Shown here: piece by piece, positions 1 to 11,085 of the stretch
Layout of the letters: each line of letters opens with the position of its first letter
How positions within the stretch are numbered: position 1 is the first letter of the stretch
Source: Isoetes taiwanensis
Taxonomy: Eukaryota; Streptophyta; Lycopodiopsida; Isoetales; Isoetaceae
DNA: 64,000 nt
Direction: 5' to 3'
NCBI GenBank assembly: GCA_021234155.1
Contig: JAJEKV010000184.1
Coordinates: 562,001 to 626,000 of the forward strand
Translations under genes and position numbers: made by a program
The notes under the pieces: model-generated
Database searches by the model: none
What the model saw: only the letters and a program-made list of their open reading frames with translations
What the model was told of the DNA's origin: nothing

Positions 1-169
1 TACAAGGTATTACGAAAACTGCTAGATGCTTATGGTAAAGTAAGTACCTGAACACATGTAAACTTAACTTCTTAAATAAACATAGTTCCAACTTGAGGAA
101 AAAAACACGCTTTCTGGAAAAAAAAAAAAATTAAAAACTTCCATCACCAAACTAGTTGCCATAACCAAG

Positions 170-313
170 TCATTCTGGAGTTCCACATTGCATATTTGGA
201 CATGGATTTTTTTCTGCTTCAATGACCATTAGATTACCACATGGTTTTAGTATGACAGGATAAAATCGAGCATTTGAATCAAAATGTTCCTCTTGCATGC
301 ATAAATAACTCCG
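170..313 (-). CDS. Possible 3'-terminal exon of an unrecognised gene
   Basis: On the minus strand an AG acceptor (TATGCAG) at 314-316 is followed by an open frame of 47 codons ending in TGA at 170-172. The translation is ordinary in composition and cysteine-containing (it includes RFYPVILKPCGNLMVIE and NPCPNMQCGTPE). No family is recognised. It is offered because the frame, acceptor and amino-acid composition are more gene-like than the surrounding AT-rich sequence. No matching upstream exon was found, so this may be a fragment or chance. Confidence 0.25.
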   Translation of the reverse strand, partial: RSYLCMQEEHFDSNARFYPVILKPCGNLMVIEAEKNPCPNMQCGTPE

Positions 314-698
314 CTGCATATAAGAAAAAAAGCATCATTACTAAAAAAGAGCACCATTTCTACATCCTCCCTACATGGAAGTCATATTCTACATACTTGC
401 AATGTGGAATAATAGATTTGAAATCAAACGCAGCATACAGAAACTTGTATTATATCAAATTATTAAGATCCCTTTGGTTTCTGTTTGCTGAGAAGCCAAG
501 CATTCAGGCATAGCCTAGAATGTATGCGGTGTCGTAGAAGCACAATGCAACTTAAATGGACGGAGGAGATATGCCCAACTAACACAAACATACGGGGTTC
601 CATTGGATGTAGAAAAATTCTCTTCAATACTTCCTACGTTTTATACTTTATACATATGTTTCGTATGATATGACACTATTTTGAAGTATAATATGTGC

Positions 699-791
699 TA
701 GGGAACCGCCTGGTTGGAGGGGTTTTTGACGGGAAACCGGCAGCGGCGCCGTCGCGAGCGACGTTAGCCGCGAGAACCAGGCGGGGCTCCC
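699..791. repeat. GC-rich imperfect hairpin
   Basis: The segment starting agggaaccgcctggtt (699-714) pairs with aaccaggcggggctccct (about 775-792) around a GC-rich centre of about 60 bp (ggcagcggcgccgtcgcgag). It stands out against AT-rich flanks. It could be the remains of a small foldback element. No target duplication is evident. Confidence 0.5.
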
Positions 792-1861
792 TCACGTAAA
801 CCCACTAGGGAGCCAAAATTCCGGCCACCTGACGGAAGATTAATTTTTTTTTTCGGGCACGTTATTTTTTCTACCTTCTTTCTTGCTCGGCTATGGCGGA
901 GCTCCAGAGCTTCGGCGATGGCGCTACGTCATTCCGTTGAGGGGCTTGATGATTTGATGAGTTTTTGGAGCTGGTTGTATATGGCGCTTGCCTTGCATCG
1001 AGTCTTTTCCATGTTAGGGAGCTTTTCTTTGAAGATCAAGGCCTGTTTTGTTTGTTGCAGGCAAGTTTTTGGCTGTGCTTGCCTCCTTTATGTTCTTGCC
1101 TTAGGAAAATACATGGAAAATATGCAAGAAATATGAAAGAAATACGACAAGATCGGCGAAGAATCTAATATACGAACAAGAATCAAGAGTATAATGGCCC
1201 GAAGGACGACAGATGCCTAGAAGGTTCAAGACTCGTTGAACCGGAATGGTTCGACAAGAAGGAGGTGCGTCTTTATATATCTAGGCCAACGGTCAGGATC
1301 GCGCCACTACAATGGATGAGATCATGCCAAGTGTCACTCATGTATGTAGGCTCTAGAATATTCTACAACCTCCTAGAAATAGCCCCATATATGAGAAAAA
1401 CGTGAGCAAATATCTTCAACAAGTATTGTCTTTCTTGTAGGTGATCCTGAAGTATTACCTTCATCCTCGACTTTTTGGATTCATTCCTCGAGTTTCTTGC
1501 TTCATTCATTGACTTTCTTGCTTCATTCCTTGAGTTCCTGGCTCTCTTGCAGGGGTGCAGTGGTTATCAGGTTGCAGTAGGTTGCAGTTGTTCATTCTGT
1601 TATGGATCCTCGTGGTCTAAAGTTTAAGCTGGAGGTTTCTTAGGTTGGAGGTTTCTTAGTTTTTGGAGCTACTCTATTTAGATTGCCAGGGATGATTTAG
1701 GTTGCAGGATGACCAATGTACCCTTTCATGCGAATCATGCAGATAGGATTTCAAAGTGGATGTTTAGCGGGAGTACTCCCGTGAAAAGTATAGCAGAGGA
1801 GCAGCCTTTTCCTTTGTAGGGACTGGACATTTTTCCCTCTCTTTTTCTTGGCTAATTTTGC

Positions 1862-2033
1862 AGCCTTACATCTTTCAAGTCTGCTGATAGCATATCGGCG
1901 ACATTGGAGTTGTACATCCGGTTTGTCCAGCTTACAGAAATTTGATCTTCATTCAAGATTCAAGATTAAGAGAGTGCTAAGGAACTCTTAATTTTGTTGA
2001 AGAGGCATGAAACTATTTTATCTAGCAGAGGTA
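1862..2033 (+). pseudogene. Exon-like remnant, unrecognised
   Basis: A stretch after a TTTTGCAG acceptor and before a GTATGT donor reads as SFKSADSISATLELYIRFVQ, then after stop codons SAKELLILLKRHETILSSRG, in one frame. The amino-acid pattern looks like a helical protein exon with nonsense mutations. I cannot name the family, and chance is possible. Confidence 0.22.
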
Positions 2034-2234
2034 TGTAACGAGGAATTCTGTGTGAACTCAAATAGCGATAGTGGTTTCTATGGGGCTTTTTGACACTTCA
2101 CAATTGTCCAAGTTGAAGAGCTGAATCTTTGCATAACTATGATTTTTTGAGCACTATGTTATGGCAAACTGTTAATTCTTGACTTGAACAAAATTTTAAT
2201 GTACTTGTGGCAGTGTTGTAAGCGGCGCTGCCAT

Positions 2235-2380
2235 AAACCTACAAACTTCCAATGTTTGAGTTCGTTATTGGGGGAGGGCCTTCTCACAATGATTAGGACT
2301 AAGATTCTTCGTGCGTATTGTATGTCAAACCGTATAATTTGGCATGTTTCAGCAGCTTGTTTGCATTTAGTGGTCTAGTT
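2235..2380 (+). repeat. Diverged dispersed repeat, copy 1
   Basis: This shares a colinear block with 24,096-24,236 in the same orientation, for example caaacttccaatgtttgagt, then gcgtattgtat, then aaccgtata and catgttt. Similarity is patchy (substitutions and small indels), so the copies are old. No coding sense is evident. Confidence 0.6.
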
Positions 2381-4335
2381 TCTAATTTTGATGTGTTTGC
2401 AAGTTTATTGTTGCCATGGTTGGCTATTTTTCATCCTAAATTGTAGTGCGTGGATAAAGTTTCAGGCCATTTTCTTTTTTCGAACCGGATTCTCGCTTTT
2501 TCGAGGAAAGGTAGCGAGCAAGCGGTAGCATCGCTGAAGCCAAGAAACGACCGAGACGCCCGTGAGGGACGATTGAATGGAAACGGCCTCGCCAAATGGG
2601 ATGTATGGCTTAATGGAAAGGGCCGGGGCGCCTCCTTGTTCCGGCTGCGGTGCGCTTGTTCTGGCGCCTTGAACAAATTGTATAGAATTTGACCTAGATT
2701 TTTCCCAAGCGTGGTGAAGGCGTAAAAACGTATGCAAATGGGATTAGGAGAGCTCTCATTTCCAACCAAAATTTTTGGGCATTGCAAAGAGTTGTTGTTG
2801 CGGGAAGAATTTGTGTGCCTGGCTTTGGAAGTGGCGAGTTTTGTTTGTTGTCGTTGTTGTTCTCGCCCCCCCTTTTTTTAGGTTGTTGAGAAGCTCCCGG
2901 TGGTAGCCGCATGGCCCTGAGGTTGGATTCCTCGAGCTTTGTTGTGGAAGTCCAGATTTCTCTTAGACACCGCGGATGCGATTCCATAGAAAGGCCAGAC
3001 TTTCGTGGTCAAGGGGGTTCACATAGTTTTGGTCGCATAAAACCATGTGAGTGACCCGAAGGGTTTGTTTTCCCCTTAAACCGTATATATACTTGTACCT
3101 GTGGGTAGCTTTTTGGGGTTTTAGGGCGATTTTGGCAATCAGATATGGTCGAAAAGGGGTTTCAAAAATTCAAACATATACAAGGGGGTTTTGCCGACCC
3201 CATGCACGCAGTGGCATACCCCCTATACAATAGGTGCATCCCCCGGCCCGTGGTTCAATAATTTCGGCTTGTCCTATAGAAGGAGATTCCAAATGCACTT
3301 CCATTCATTTCTTCGCCGCTCTGATTATTATTGGAAGTCTCAGATGACATTAATCTCGCCATCAATCTCCATTTCTTTTGTTGTGAAAGTCTCAGATTTC
3401 GTTTAGAGACTCAATACCATTCTCGCAGACCTTGACTTTTTGTGGTTCATTAATTTGTGCTTTTCCTATAGAAGCGGGGAGGATAATTCTTCATCTACGA
3501 TTTATTGTTGGACACCAATGGCGATATGGGGAGGCCTCCGGGGAATAGGAAGGTTCCGAAGCTTGTATATGTGTTTTGATGTATTGGCTTTCATGTGTTA
3601 TAATCTGTTGTATTGCTATGTGAATAGGTGTGTAGTGGTGATGTACAGATGTCTTCATTTTAATATGATGGTCATGTGCAAAGTTTTTGAATTTAATGAA
3701 CGATGAAGTTAAATGGTCATGTCTTTGAAATTGACCTGAGAAAGTGGCAAAGCATTTTTCCGTCAAGAAAATATTGGCCATTGATTTGGTATGATGCCCG
3801 GGATATGCTGAAGATCAATGGCTCATATACGATCTTAACAAGGTGCTGCGCACGGAGGGTTGCCCTCCGTGACCCGTGAGTGAAATGGCTTAAATCATAC
3901 TTCAAAGTCATGTTTTCACAATCAGTCAATATTGCTACTTCAAAACAATACAATACTTGATACTTGATTCTTGTTTTCAACAAGAAATTCACCCTTGATC
4001 CCTAAAATATTATTCTAGGTCTAGAGTCCCATCACGTTATTCCATAACTCAACATTGCTTTGAGCACATACAATATTTTATTCAACTCAATGTCTCAACC
4101 TCAACCATTTAAAGTGATTAGAAGAGAAATGACAAATAAAGCCTTTTGACTTAAACAGCCACATTCGAGTTAACATCATTTGGGTTCAAATCGTCTGTTT
4201 GAGATGTTGCTCTATTAATGCTTTTAATTTTTAGATACGTGAATATATTGTTGCCATCATGGCAATGATATGGATTTAAGTTTGTGGCGTTAAATAATTT
4301 GGCCAGATTGTGCTTGTCTCAATCATTATATTGTA

Positions 4336-4386
4336 CAAGAAATTTATCGCGACGGCCGCAAGGCCGCCGCGAACATTTCTCTTCTC
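4336..4386 (+). repeat. Short dispersed repeat with GC-rich hairpin, copy 1
   Basis: The block acaagaaatttatcgcgacg followed by ggccgcaaggccgccgcgaa and catttctct recurs in reverse at about 33,684-33,735, and its second half recurs forward at about 50,462-50,490. The core gcgacggccgcaaggccgccgcg can fold. The copies probably belong to one small nonautonomous element family. Confidence 0.5.
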
Positions 4387-4767
4387 CAACCCGCTGCAAA
4401 AGAAGTTTTGTGCTAAGTCGAATAGATCTCAATTCTGGACATCCTTGCGATGCAAAAGAACCTGCAGGAGCTGAACGTTCACTATTGCCATTTGTTTTGC
4501 ATCAAGGACGACATGGTGCCCGAAATTACCTCATGTCCTCCAGATTTTGTAGCAAAAATGTCTTGAACATGGATGGTAATCAAAATTAATCATTCTTGGC
4601 TTAAACTTTTCACATCTTCCCCTTAACACCACCTTGCTCCTAATCATTCTTGGCTTAAGCTTTTTGCATTGTCCCCTTAACTCATGTGTGCCAAGCCTTG
4701 TGCATATAGACTTTGAATGTTTAAAATATATTGCATGGTTGATTTGCAAGTTTAGAGACAAATACAA

Positions 4768-4890
4768 ATTTTAGCTTTTTTCATTGATAGATTGAATTAA
4801 ATTGAACTAAATTGAAGAGTAGGTTTTTTATGCTACCTAATCTTACAAATTTTAGCTTTTTTCATTGATGAATTGAATTAAATTGAAATG
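4768..4890 (+). repeat. Partial tandem duplication (~85-90 bp period)
   Basis: The phrase attttagcttttttcattga followed by a gaattgaattaaattgaa-like string occurs at about 4769 and again at about 4851, separated by a short unique spacer. Confidence 0.55.
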
Positions 4891-5423
4891 TTATTTATGC
4901 TAGTATATACCAAAATGTGGTGTCTAATGATGTTTACAATGATGTTTTGCATGGTGGAATTGCATTAAACTCTTTAACATCCATAGAGAAGAATCAAAAT
5001 TTGACGCACTTCATCAACGACAGATAATTGGTATTTGTATTACTTGGGTGTGACTTCTTTGCTCCAACTGTGCTGGTGATATGCCTAAGAAAATGAAGCT
5101 CAAGGCAACTCCACACCATAGTTTGGCCAAGAGTTGAGCTCGCATAGAGAATTTTAGAATAAAGTGCAATTTAGCCCATTTCATTCTACAAATTTTAACT
5201 TTGGTGAGCTCACCATAAATTTGTAGGAAGCGTCAGGACATTGATAAAAGACAATATATTTGGATATGTCATTTGTAAAAATTATGTGAAAAGAATGCAG
5301 AGAAGTGTGACTTGACATAGAAATCGATCTCGATGCTTCACTTTTTTTGTTTTTTTAATACAGATGCAAAAATGTACATGGTGAACATTTTGGGTTGCAG
5401 TAAACCTGTAAACCCCTCTCATG

Positions 5424-5822
5424 TCAGTCAGAACTCAATATCACCACCTTAGCAATATCAGAAAACCTGTCTTTTATAGCGACTTGAATTCCAGTAGCAA
5501 GAGGTGCCGGGCCCTTGTATTTGACCTGGCATTCTCCAGTAGCAGTGTCAACACCAACAACATCAACTGCACCACCATAGTTTTGAATCGCAGGCCGTAA
5601 CATATCTAGATGAGAATTGATAGCCTGGAAGAAGGCAAACAGCAGTAAGGCACAAAACTACCAACATCACATTCACAGATATACTTACTGCAACATTCAC
5701 GATAGCATGTCCTTTGTCTGCATCAACCACATCCAAAACAGCATCTCCAAACTTTTCTCTAATAACCCTCTCTATTCCGAACTTCATTGTAGAAGTTGAA
5801 CTTGGGCAAGTTCCACAAGCAC
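5424..5822 (-). CDS. NFU (plastid NFU1-3 type): NFU-type iron-sulfur scaffold, last two exons only
   Basis: NFU proteins hold a transient Fe-S cluster through a CxxC motif and pass it to apoproteins in plastids or mitochondria. Two exons are seen on the minus strand: 5689-5822, coding GACGTCPSS (the CxxC) then MKFGIERVIREKFGDAVLDV, and 5424-5624, coding INSHLDMLRPAIQNYGG and the rest of a second, CxxC-less NFU-like domain to a TGA at 5424-5426. They are joined by a 64-nt GT..AG intron (GTAAGT donor). The duplicated C-terminal domain is known from plastid NFU1-3 proteins, which supports a plastid form. Upstream exons (transit peptide, first half of the NFU domain) are not found. A retroelement begins about 290 bp upstream, so the gene is either a 3' fragment or has lost its 5' part to insertion. 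The visible reading frame is undamaged. Confidence 0.85.
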
Positions 5823-6115
5823 CTAGTCATGTATGGCAGAAGAGAAAGGAATGAGGGTCTATTAAACCACAGACAAACAAACCAGTTTGATGTAAATGAG
5901 AATCTGTGGAGACTGCCAAAATGAAATTCCACTCTCACACAGAAATCAAAGAGTGGGTCACCATGTAATAGCTAGAAGATTTGCTTTTGTTACCATTGGT
6001 ATTGGTGATCTTCGGTAAAGAACGACAGCATTGAGAAAGGAGCAATTTCTTGTGTGAAGGGGATTTTGCCGTAATTGCTTTGTGGGGTAGAATTTGACAA
6101 GGGGAGCATAGTTTT

Positions 6116-7619
6116 ATGCCCAAGAGAAGTAAGAAGGATATCCCACCAAGCTCCATCGTAACAAGAAGGGGACTGGTGAGTCAATCTTCGGGCTCAAAAT
6201 TGCATCAAGATTCAATTTCGTTTTCAGATTTGGGAGCAGATCTGGGGTCTAATTCTCAGATCCAGGAGGTTTTGATTCCATTTACTGATCTAGAAGGTAA
6301 TCCAATTTCGTTTTTCAAATTGAAGGGAGATTCAATTTCGTTTTTCCAATTTCAAGAAACCCAAGAAGAGGCAGAGATGGCTGTATTACCACCTATGGTA
6401 TGGGGTTTTCAGACAATGGGGATTCCAAAGTTTGATGATCTGGTAGATCGGGATCCTTTGAAACATATTGTGAAGTTTGAGAGGTATTGCCAGCAATGTA
6501 AGTTACCGGCTGGTGATTATTTGCTTTGGTTTCATAGTTCTTTGCAAGATTCAGTGGAGGAATGGGCACAAAACCAGCCAGACACCATGACATATTAGAA
6601 ATTAAAGGAGGCATTCATTACTAATTATCAAGAAGTTCATGATAAGGATAAGACTATGGAAAGGTGGACCAATTTCACACAAAAGGAAGATGAATCAATT
6701 AGAGAGTATAATCAGAGGTATATTGCGGTTCTCAAAGGCGTGGTTCATTGGAAGATTGCAAGGAATGAGGAAATGGATATTCAATGGTATGTAAAGGGGC
6801 TGAAACGAGCTATTGCTCATAAGGTGAAGGTTAAACAGCCTACAACATTGGCACAAAAATATGCTCTCAAGGCTGAAGATAAGCTGGGATACATTCATGA
6901 AGTTGCTGCTCCAGAGCATAAAACAGAAAGATATTGCAGCCAAGATTTCTAAGCTTACAATTGGTGAGAAGCCAAGGGAGGTTCAGTTTATTACTTGTGA
7001 GTATTGTGGGTCCATTGGACATTCTGATACTACATGTAGATTGCTGAAATTCTGCATAAGATGCCATATAAAGGGCCATAATGATCAAGAGTGTAGGGAG
7101 AAGAGATTCTTTGAGAGGGCCAATATGGTATTTGCTGTTATGCAACAAGCACCACCTATTCCTATTCAACCAATGCAAGCAGCACCTATTATACCATAAG
7201 TTCCAATGATGCCACAAGCTCCAATTGCTCAACAGGCGCCAATGGGTTCCACACAAATGGTGCAGCCAAAACAGGGATGGTATCCAAGTAAGGCTCATTT
7301 ATATTGCAAGTTATGTGATAAATTCAAGCATGATGAGACTACTTGTTGGAAAATCCATGGGAAACCAGAATGGGCAACCAACAAGTATCCACCAAGACAG
7401 CAAATGTTTGAGTCAGTACCTCTTCCTAATAATGATGTTCGCATTCAAGATGCAAAGTACATTGATAATCCTCAAGTTAAGGCTCTTATTGAGGAGCTTA
7501 AGAAGCAAGAGAAGGCAAAATCAGTAGTAAATTGTGGATTTGTTGAGGTAGACAGTGACCCATTTCAGCAAGAAGAAGAGATTGGAGATCACAAAAGGTG
7601 GTTCAAGAACCAAGAGTAG
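6116..7619 (+). CDS. Retrotransposon gag polyprotein, three zinc knuckles, broken frame
   Basis: The frame runs from ATG 6116 with a stop at 6596-6598, then continues (6656-6952, 6861-7199, 7206-7619) through frame changes and stops. The middle part fits the Retrotrans_gag domain (WTNFTQKEDESIREYNQRY; WYVKGLKRAIAHKV). Three CCHC-type CX2CX4HX4C knuckles follow: CEYCGSIGHSDTTC (about 6999), CIRCHIKGHNDQEC (about 7052) and CKLCDKFKHDETTC (about 7306). Stretches rich in Q, P and M separate the second and third knuckle. Capsid-like gag plus nucleocapsid function in an RNA-packaging particle is inferred from family knowledge. The element is decayed and cannot make a single product as it stands. 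Confidence 0.75.
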
Positions 7620-8284
7620 TGCCAATAGCAGAGAAGTCTAAGACCTCTTTTCCAAAGGCTTTGAAGGAACAAACTTTGAAGGTGTCAGCACCTAAGAAGG
7701 TGCAATTCAATGTGATGCCCACAGAACAGTTTCAGTCTATAGCAGAAAATCAGCTCATAGTGATGCCCCCTATGATGGATGAGGAAATTCAAAATGAAGA
7801 TGATGTGATCAGCCAAGTTTTGGCCACTAAAGTCATGCTTACTCTTGAGCGATTGATGCATTATTATCCTAATTTGTTGCAAGAGTTAGGAGGAAGAAGA
7901 AAATCAGAAATTTCAGTCCAACAAATCATCTCAAATGATACCAATACGAGTAGAACGGAGCCACCAACCCGGCAATCCAAGGATCCAGGGCTATTTCTTT
8001 GCGATGTGAGTATTAGTGGATATTTAGTCAAAGGAGCAAACATAGATACGGGCAGCGGAGTGAATATAGATCATCCTCTGAAATCAACCATGGATGGGAC
8101 AAACAGAAATCAGGTAAATCTAATTATATCTCACGTAGTTGAAGAGTATGAGCATGTTCTTTTATGTGAAAATGATAAGTTTGAGCATTGTCATGAGAAA
8201 GAAAGTGATAGATGCTTGAGTAACCCTGAGTTTGAGACTTTTCATAATTTTTGGATGATGATGACCCATTCTTATGTGAGCTAG
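7598..8284 (+). CDS. Retropepsin-like protease region of the same element
   Basis: A 228-codon frame overlaps the end of gag in a different frame. At about residues 130-155 it reads LFLCDVSISGYLVKGANIDT then GSGVNI, a beta-strand followed by the DTG triad of an aspartic protease, as in LTR-retroelement retropepsins. The second half of the usual domain (flap and ILG-like motif) is not clear. It sits directly downstream of the third zinc knuckle, as expected for gag-PR order. The following frame, 8251-8942, is acidic and unrecognised, ends in a hydrophobic segment, and shows no polymerase motif. Confidence 0.5.
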   Translation: MVQEPRVVPIAEKSKTSFPKALKEQTLKVSAPKKVQFNVMPTEQFQSIAENQLIVMPPMMDEEIQNEDDVISQVLATKVMLTLERLMHYYPNLLQELGGRRKSEISVQQIISNDTNTSRTEPPTRQSKDPGLFLCDVSISGYLVKGANIDTGSGVNIDHPLKSTMDGTNRNQVNLIISHVVEEYEHVLLCENDKFEHCHEKESDRCLSNPEFETFHNFWMMMTHSYVS

Positions 8285-9177
8285 AAGTGGAAGGCATTGA
8301 TATTTTAGCATTTGACCACTCTGGAGATATGTTACATGCTCTTGAATTTAGTGACAGTAATGACAACAGTCCTCTTTATGAGACTTTCAGATTTGAGACA
8401 TGTATACCAGCTGAGCAAGACATTTACATGCCTCAAATGGAGAAATTTGCTCGCTTTGATGGTTTGGCATTAAACCATGAGCTAGAATTGCAAATTTGTG
8501 ATGCTTTGATGTGTACCTAGAATGGTTCAGACCTATGTTTCAGCATTGTAGCAGTCCGAAGAAGTCTGAGAATCAAGAAAAACTAGTTTCTTTTATGTTT
8601 GAGCATGGAAGTGTGGAAGAGGTGAGTAAATTTGAGCATGACTATGTGATAAAGGAAGGGAAATTGGACATGAGCAGCACTTTATCTCAATGTGCAGCAG
8701 CCAAAGATGCTCCTAAAGGTTTGTTTGCAACATTTGAGACTAATAAGCTACCTGGAATATGTCAGTTTAGCAAGTTCTATTACATTACATCAGATTTGCC
8801 ACATTGGTATGCTAGTGCAGTAATATTTGAGCAGGTTATTGGACTGTGCTTTGTTCTTTGGCCACACTTTTTGTTGTTATTACATGTTTCCAACATTCTT
8901 CTATTTGGAAGATGCTTACTTAATAGGGTTGCAGTTGGTTGATGAATCCAGAAGGGGAATTGTTGCTAAATCCCAGAAATGGAGAAGACCTCAGGCCTAG
9001 ACAAGTGCTATTCTAAGAAATTCAACTAAGGCAAAGCTCCAATTACAGGAAATTGGTAGCAAATTTTGGTGTTACAGCAGGTCAATTTTCTGTAAGTTAA
9101 AAATCTACGAAATCTGTCTCCAAACTCGCTTGAACATATGAATCCATAAGATTCTTTGGCAAAAATCATACGGAACC

Positions 9178-9456
9178 CAGTATCATAAATACAGAGGCGT
9201 CCGGCGCCGGAGCTGGGGCAAGTGGGTTTCAGAAATTCGGGAGCCCAAGAACAAAAGACTCATTTGGCTCGGTTCTTTTTCTACTCCAGAGATGGCTGCC
9301 CGCGCCCATGATGCTGCCTCCCTCTGCCTCAAAGGCCTCAATGCTAAGCTGAACTTCCCTGATTTTCCTTACCAGCTTCCCATTCCTTACCCCACTTCTA
9401 CTCCGGCCATTCAAGAGGCTGCCCTGCCTGTTTGTCTGTGTTATTCACATGGGTAA
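9178..9456 (+). pseudogene. AP2/ERF DNA-binding domain fragment
   Basis: AP2/ERF proteins are nuclear transcription factors that bind DNA through a three-strand sheet and helix. In one open frame from about 9178 the sequence reads [20 protein letters not shown], then [14 protein letters not shown], then [18 protein letters not shown]. That is an essentially complete AP2 domain with the YRG and RAYD-like (RAHD) elements, and the WVSEIREP signature is typical of the DREB side of the family. The frame ends in TAA at 9454-9456. Upstream, an in-frame TGA at about 9136 precedes the domain with no ATG between, and no exon with a start is seen. The 3' end also spells a GTAAGT donor (9452-9457), so sequence past it may be intron. 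The flanking retroelement and the opposite-strand ankyrin remnant make a decayed or captured fragment most likely. Confidence 0.8.
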
Positions 9457-10200
9457 GTGACAAAATGAGGATGTTTGACAATGTTTTGAGGATGTTCCCC
9501 TTGCTGAATAGGAGCAGCCAATGGGTCGCCATTAATAGCAGGCATTGCAACAAATGTGGGATGCTGAAACCTGGAGTCAGTTTGCTTCTGATCATTAACA
9601 TCTTCCTCATTTTCTTCTGGCCGCACCATAGGAACAGGGACAAAACCTGGATATCCAGCCGATCCAGGAACAAAATAATACGGTGCATGTCTAAACTTAT
9701 TACCACCATCTCCGTCTTGCTCATATACATTATGGAAGGGCGCGGGATATTTGTAACTTCTTTCTCTTATCCTGTTTGTTAGAGGCAATGTGTTTTTTGA
9801 TCTGTAATAAGTCCCATTCAGTATCTTCTTTTCTGCCATAACCAGCTGCATAGTGAAGCAGCGTAGGGGTAGCATCTTCGCTACGTTTAGGCAGAATAAA
9901 TCCCTTAAACTCTCTAAGGGCTGTAAAGATAGACTTGATGACAGAATTAGAACTATGCTGACCAGTTCTACAAATCCATGGGTAGTTCCTCCTTTTCATT
10001 GGCAGTAAAAATGTTGGCCTTTGCCTTCACAAGATCCTGTATGGCCTCAAAGCATGCATTTCTCGCAGTCCAATGAAGCAGGGTATCTCTTCTGGTGCAT
10101 CAATTTCATCCACAGATGCTCCTTTACTGATAAGCCACTCGACAGCTACCACATCTAGCAACAAAATGGAAGGGTAATTAAGCCAATGTTTTGTGGTCAT
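9441..10200 (-). pseudogene. Ankyrin-repeat gene remnant with frameshifts
   Basis: On the minus strand, after a TTGCTAG acceptor near 10,160, the translation reads VVAVEWLISKGASVDEIDAP, then with a frame change LLHWTARNACFEAIQDLVKA, typical ankyrin helices. Further on come DATPTLLHYAAGYGRKE and, after another frame change, a proline- and glycine-rich C-terminal region (YYFVPGSAGYPGFVPVPMV and following) ending near 9441. An in-frame TAG breaks the middle (after EELPMDL). The gene therefore had at least two ankyrin repeats plus a low-complexity tail. Ankyrin repeats bind proteins, but the specific family is not identified. It abuts the AP2 fragment on the opposite strand with no spacer, which suggests a rearrangement junction near 9430-9456. 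Confidence 0.6.
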
Positions 10201-10392
10201 GAAGCACACTATGCCTAGGCTGGCTAAGCTTGGCAATGTGGTTGTACCCATTTATGTCTGACTGCCCCCCAAAAATGGACCCAACATGCAGGAAATGTAC
10301 ACAACTGTATGATATTCTTTGAACTTATGGACCACCATATGAACCTATTCACTGCTGGAACAAAAATCATATCAACAATAAAATCAACTGAC

Positions 10393-10458
10393 CATCAGGG
10401 GCACCATCACAAACAACTAAATGTGCTTTACAACCTTTGAAATGTTGCATGACTTGTT
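10393..10458 (-). pseudogene. FtsJ/TRM7-like 2'-O-methyltransferase exon fragment
   Basis: The minus strand reads HFKGCKAHLVVCDGAPD followed by GTCAG. This matches the VCDGAPD core of eukaryotic FtsJ-family methyltransferases such as TRM7, which 2'-O-methylate the anticodon loop of tRNAs; the aspartates lie in the SAM and catalytic region. Only about 20 codons are visible, and the next motif (VTGLHD) and flanking exons are absent, so this is a fragment. Confidence 0.5.
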
Positions 10459-11085
10459 AAATGGTCAATTTGCATCTGATAGACATATTTCGTAATTGTT
10501 GTTAAATCTAAGACTTGCTCCGCCTGATATTAAAGGCTTCTTCTAGTTGCCCTTTGCTGTCAATCGGGATCACCTACAACCAACACAACGAACAAAGTAG
10601 ATTTATAAAAACATCCATAAGGCAAACGAAATGAAGGAAACATGCAGAAGCAAAGATACATAAATAGGCGACATCCTCGTAGTGCTAGTTGACGGTCAGA
10701 ACAAAAATGCTCTTTATGTAGTCCCTTCATGACAAAAGGGAAGAACACTAATAGAGCATAACTTTAAAGCTAATGATCAACAACTAGCGATATTGACAAA
10801 AGTAAAAGAGAATACCTTTGTAATTAAATATCTTATATGCCATATCAACAAATTTTACTACCTCGATTATAAAAATTCAATTCAATTGAACTTTATCGAC
10901 CACGACGACATTAAGATCTATAGGACCCATAAGGTCTATAAGAAGGTGGATCTAAGAGAAATCTTTGAAACTTCTACTACATAAATATGTGATATATTTA
11001 CCTAAAATACCGATCAATAATGTACAGTTGAGATGCAATATACCATGAGGTTTTATAAATCATATTGTCTATTATATTTGTTTAG

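Larger units (their letters stand above)
314..5423. other. Intergenic stretch with repeats and no convincing gene
   Basis: AT-rich DNA with short ORFs that show no family signature. It contains a GC-rich hairpin (699-791), short direct repeats of a cttgcttcattc type near 1490-1545, one weak exon-like frame near 1862-2032, a diverged dispersed repeat (2235-2380), a short GC-rich hairpin repeat (4336-4386) and a partial tandem duplication (about 4768-4890). The GC-richer block 2450-3000 is open on both strands but resembles no protein I know. Confidence 0.5.
6110..9000 (+). mobile_element. LTR-retrotransposon-like gag-protease element without visible polymerase
   Basis: This interval carries a gag (6116-7619) and a retropepsin-like region (to 8284), then about 650 bp of open but unrecognised sequence (8251-8942). 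A polypurine-like agaaggggaattg at about 8952 could mark the start of a 3' LTR. I see no reverse transcriptase, RNase H or integrase motif, so it would be nonautonomous, like the TR-GAG class described in plants. LTR borders and target duplication could not be fixed by eye. Confidence 0.6.

Noticed and set aside
5823-6110. Search for missing NFU upstream exons next to the known ones
   Set aside because: No sequence resembling the first half of an NFU domain or a transit peptide was found on the minus strand up to the retroelement or beyond it to about 10.2 kb.
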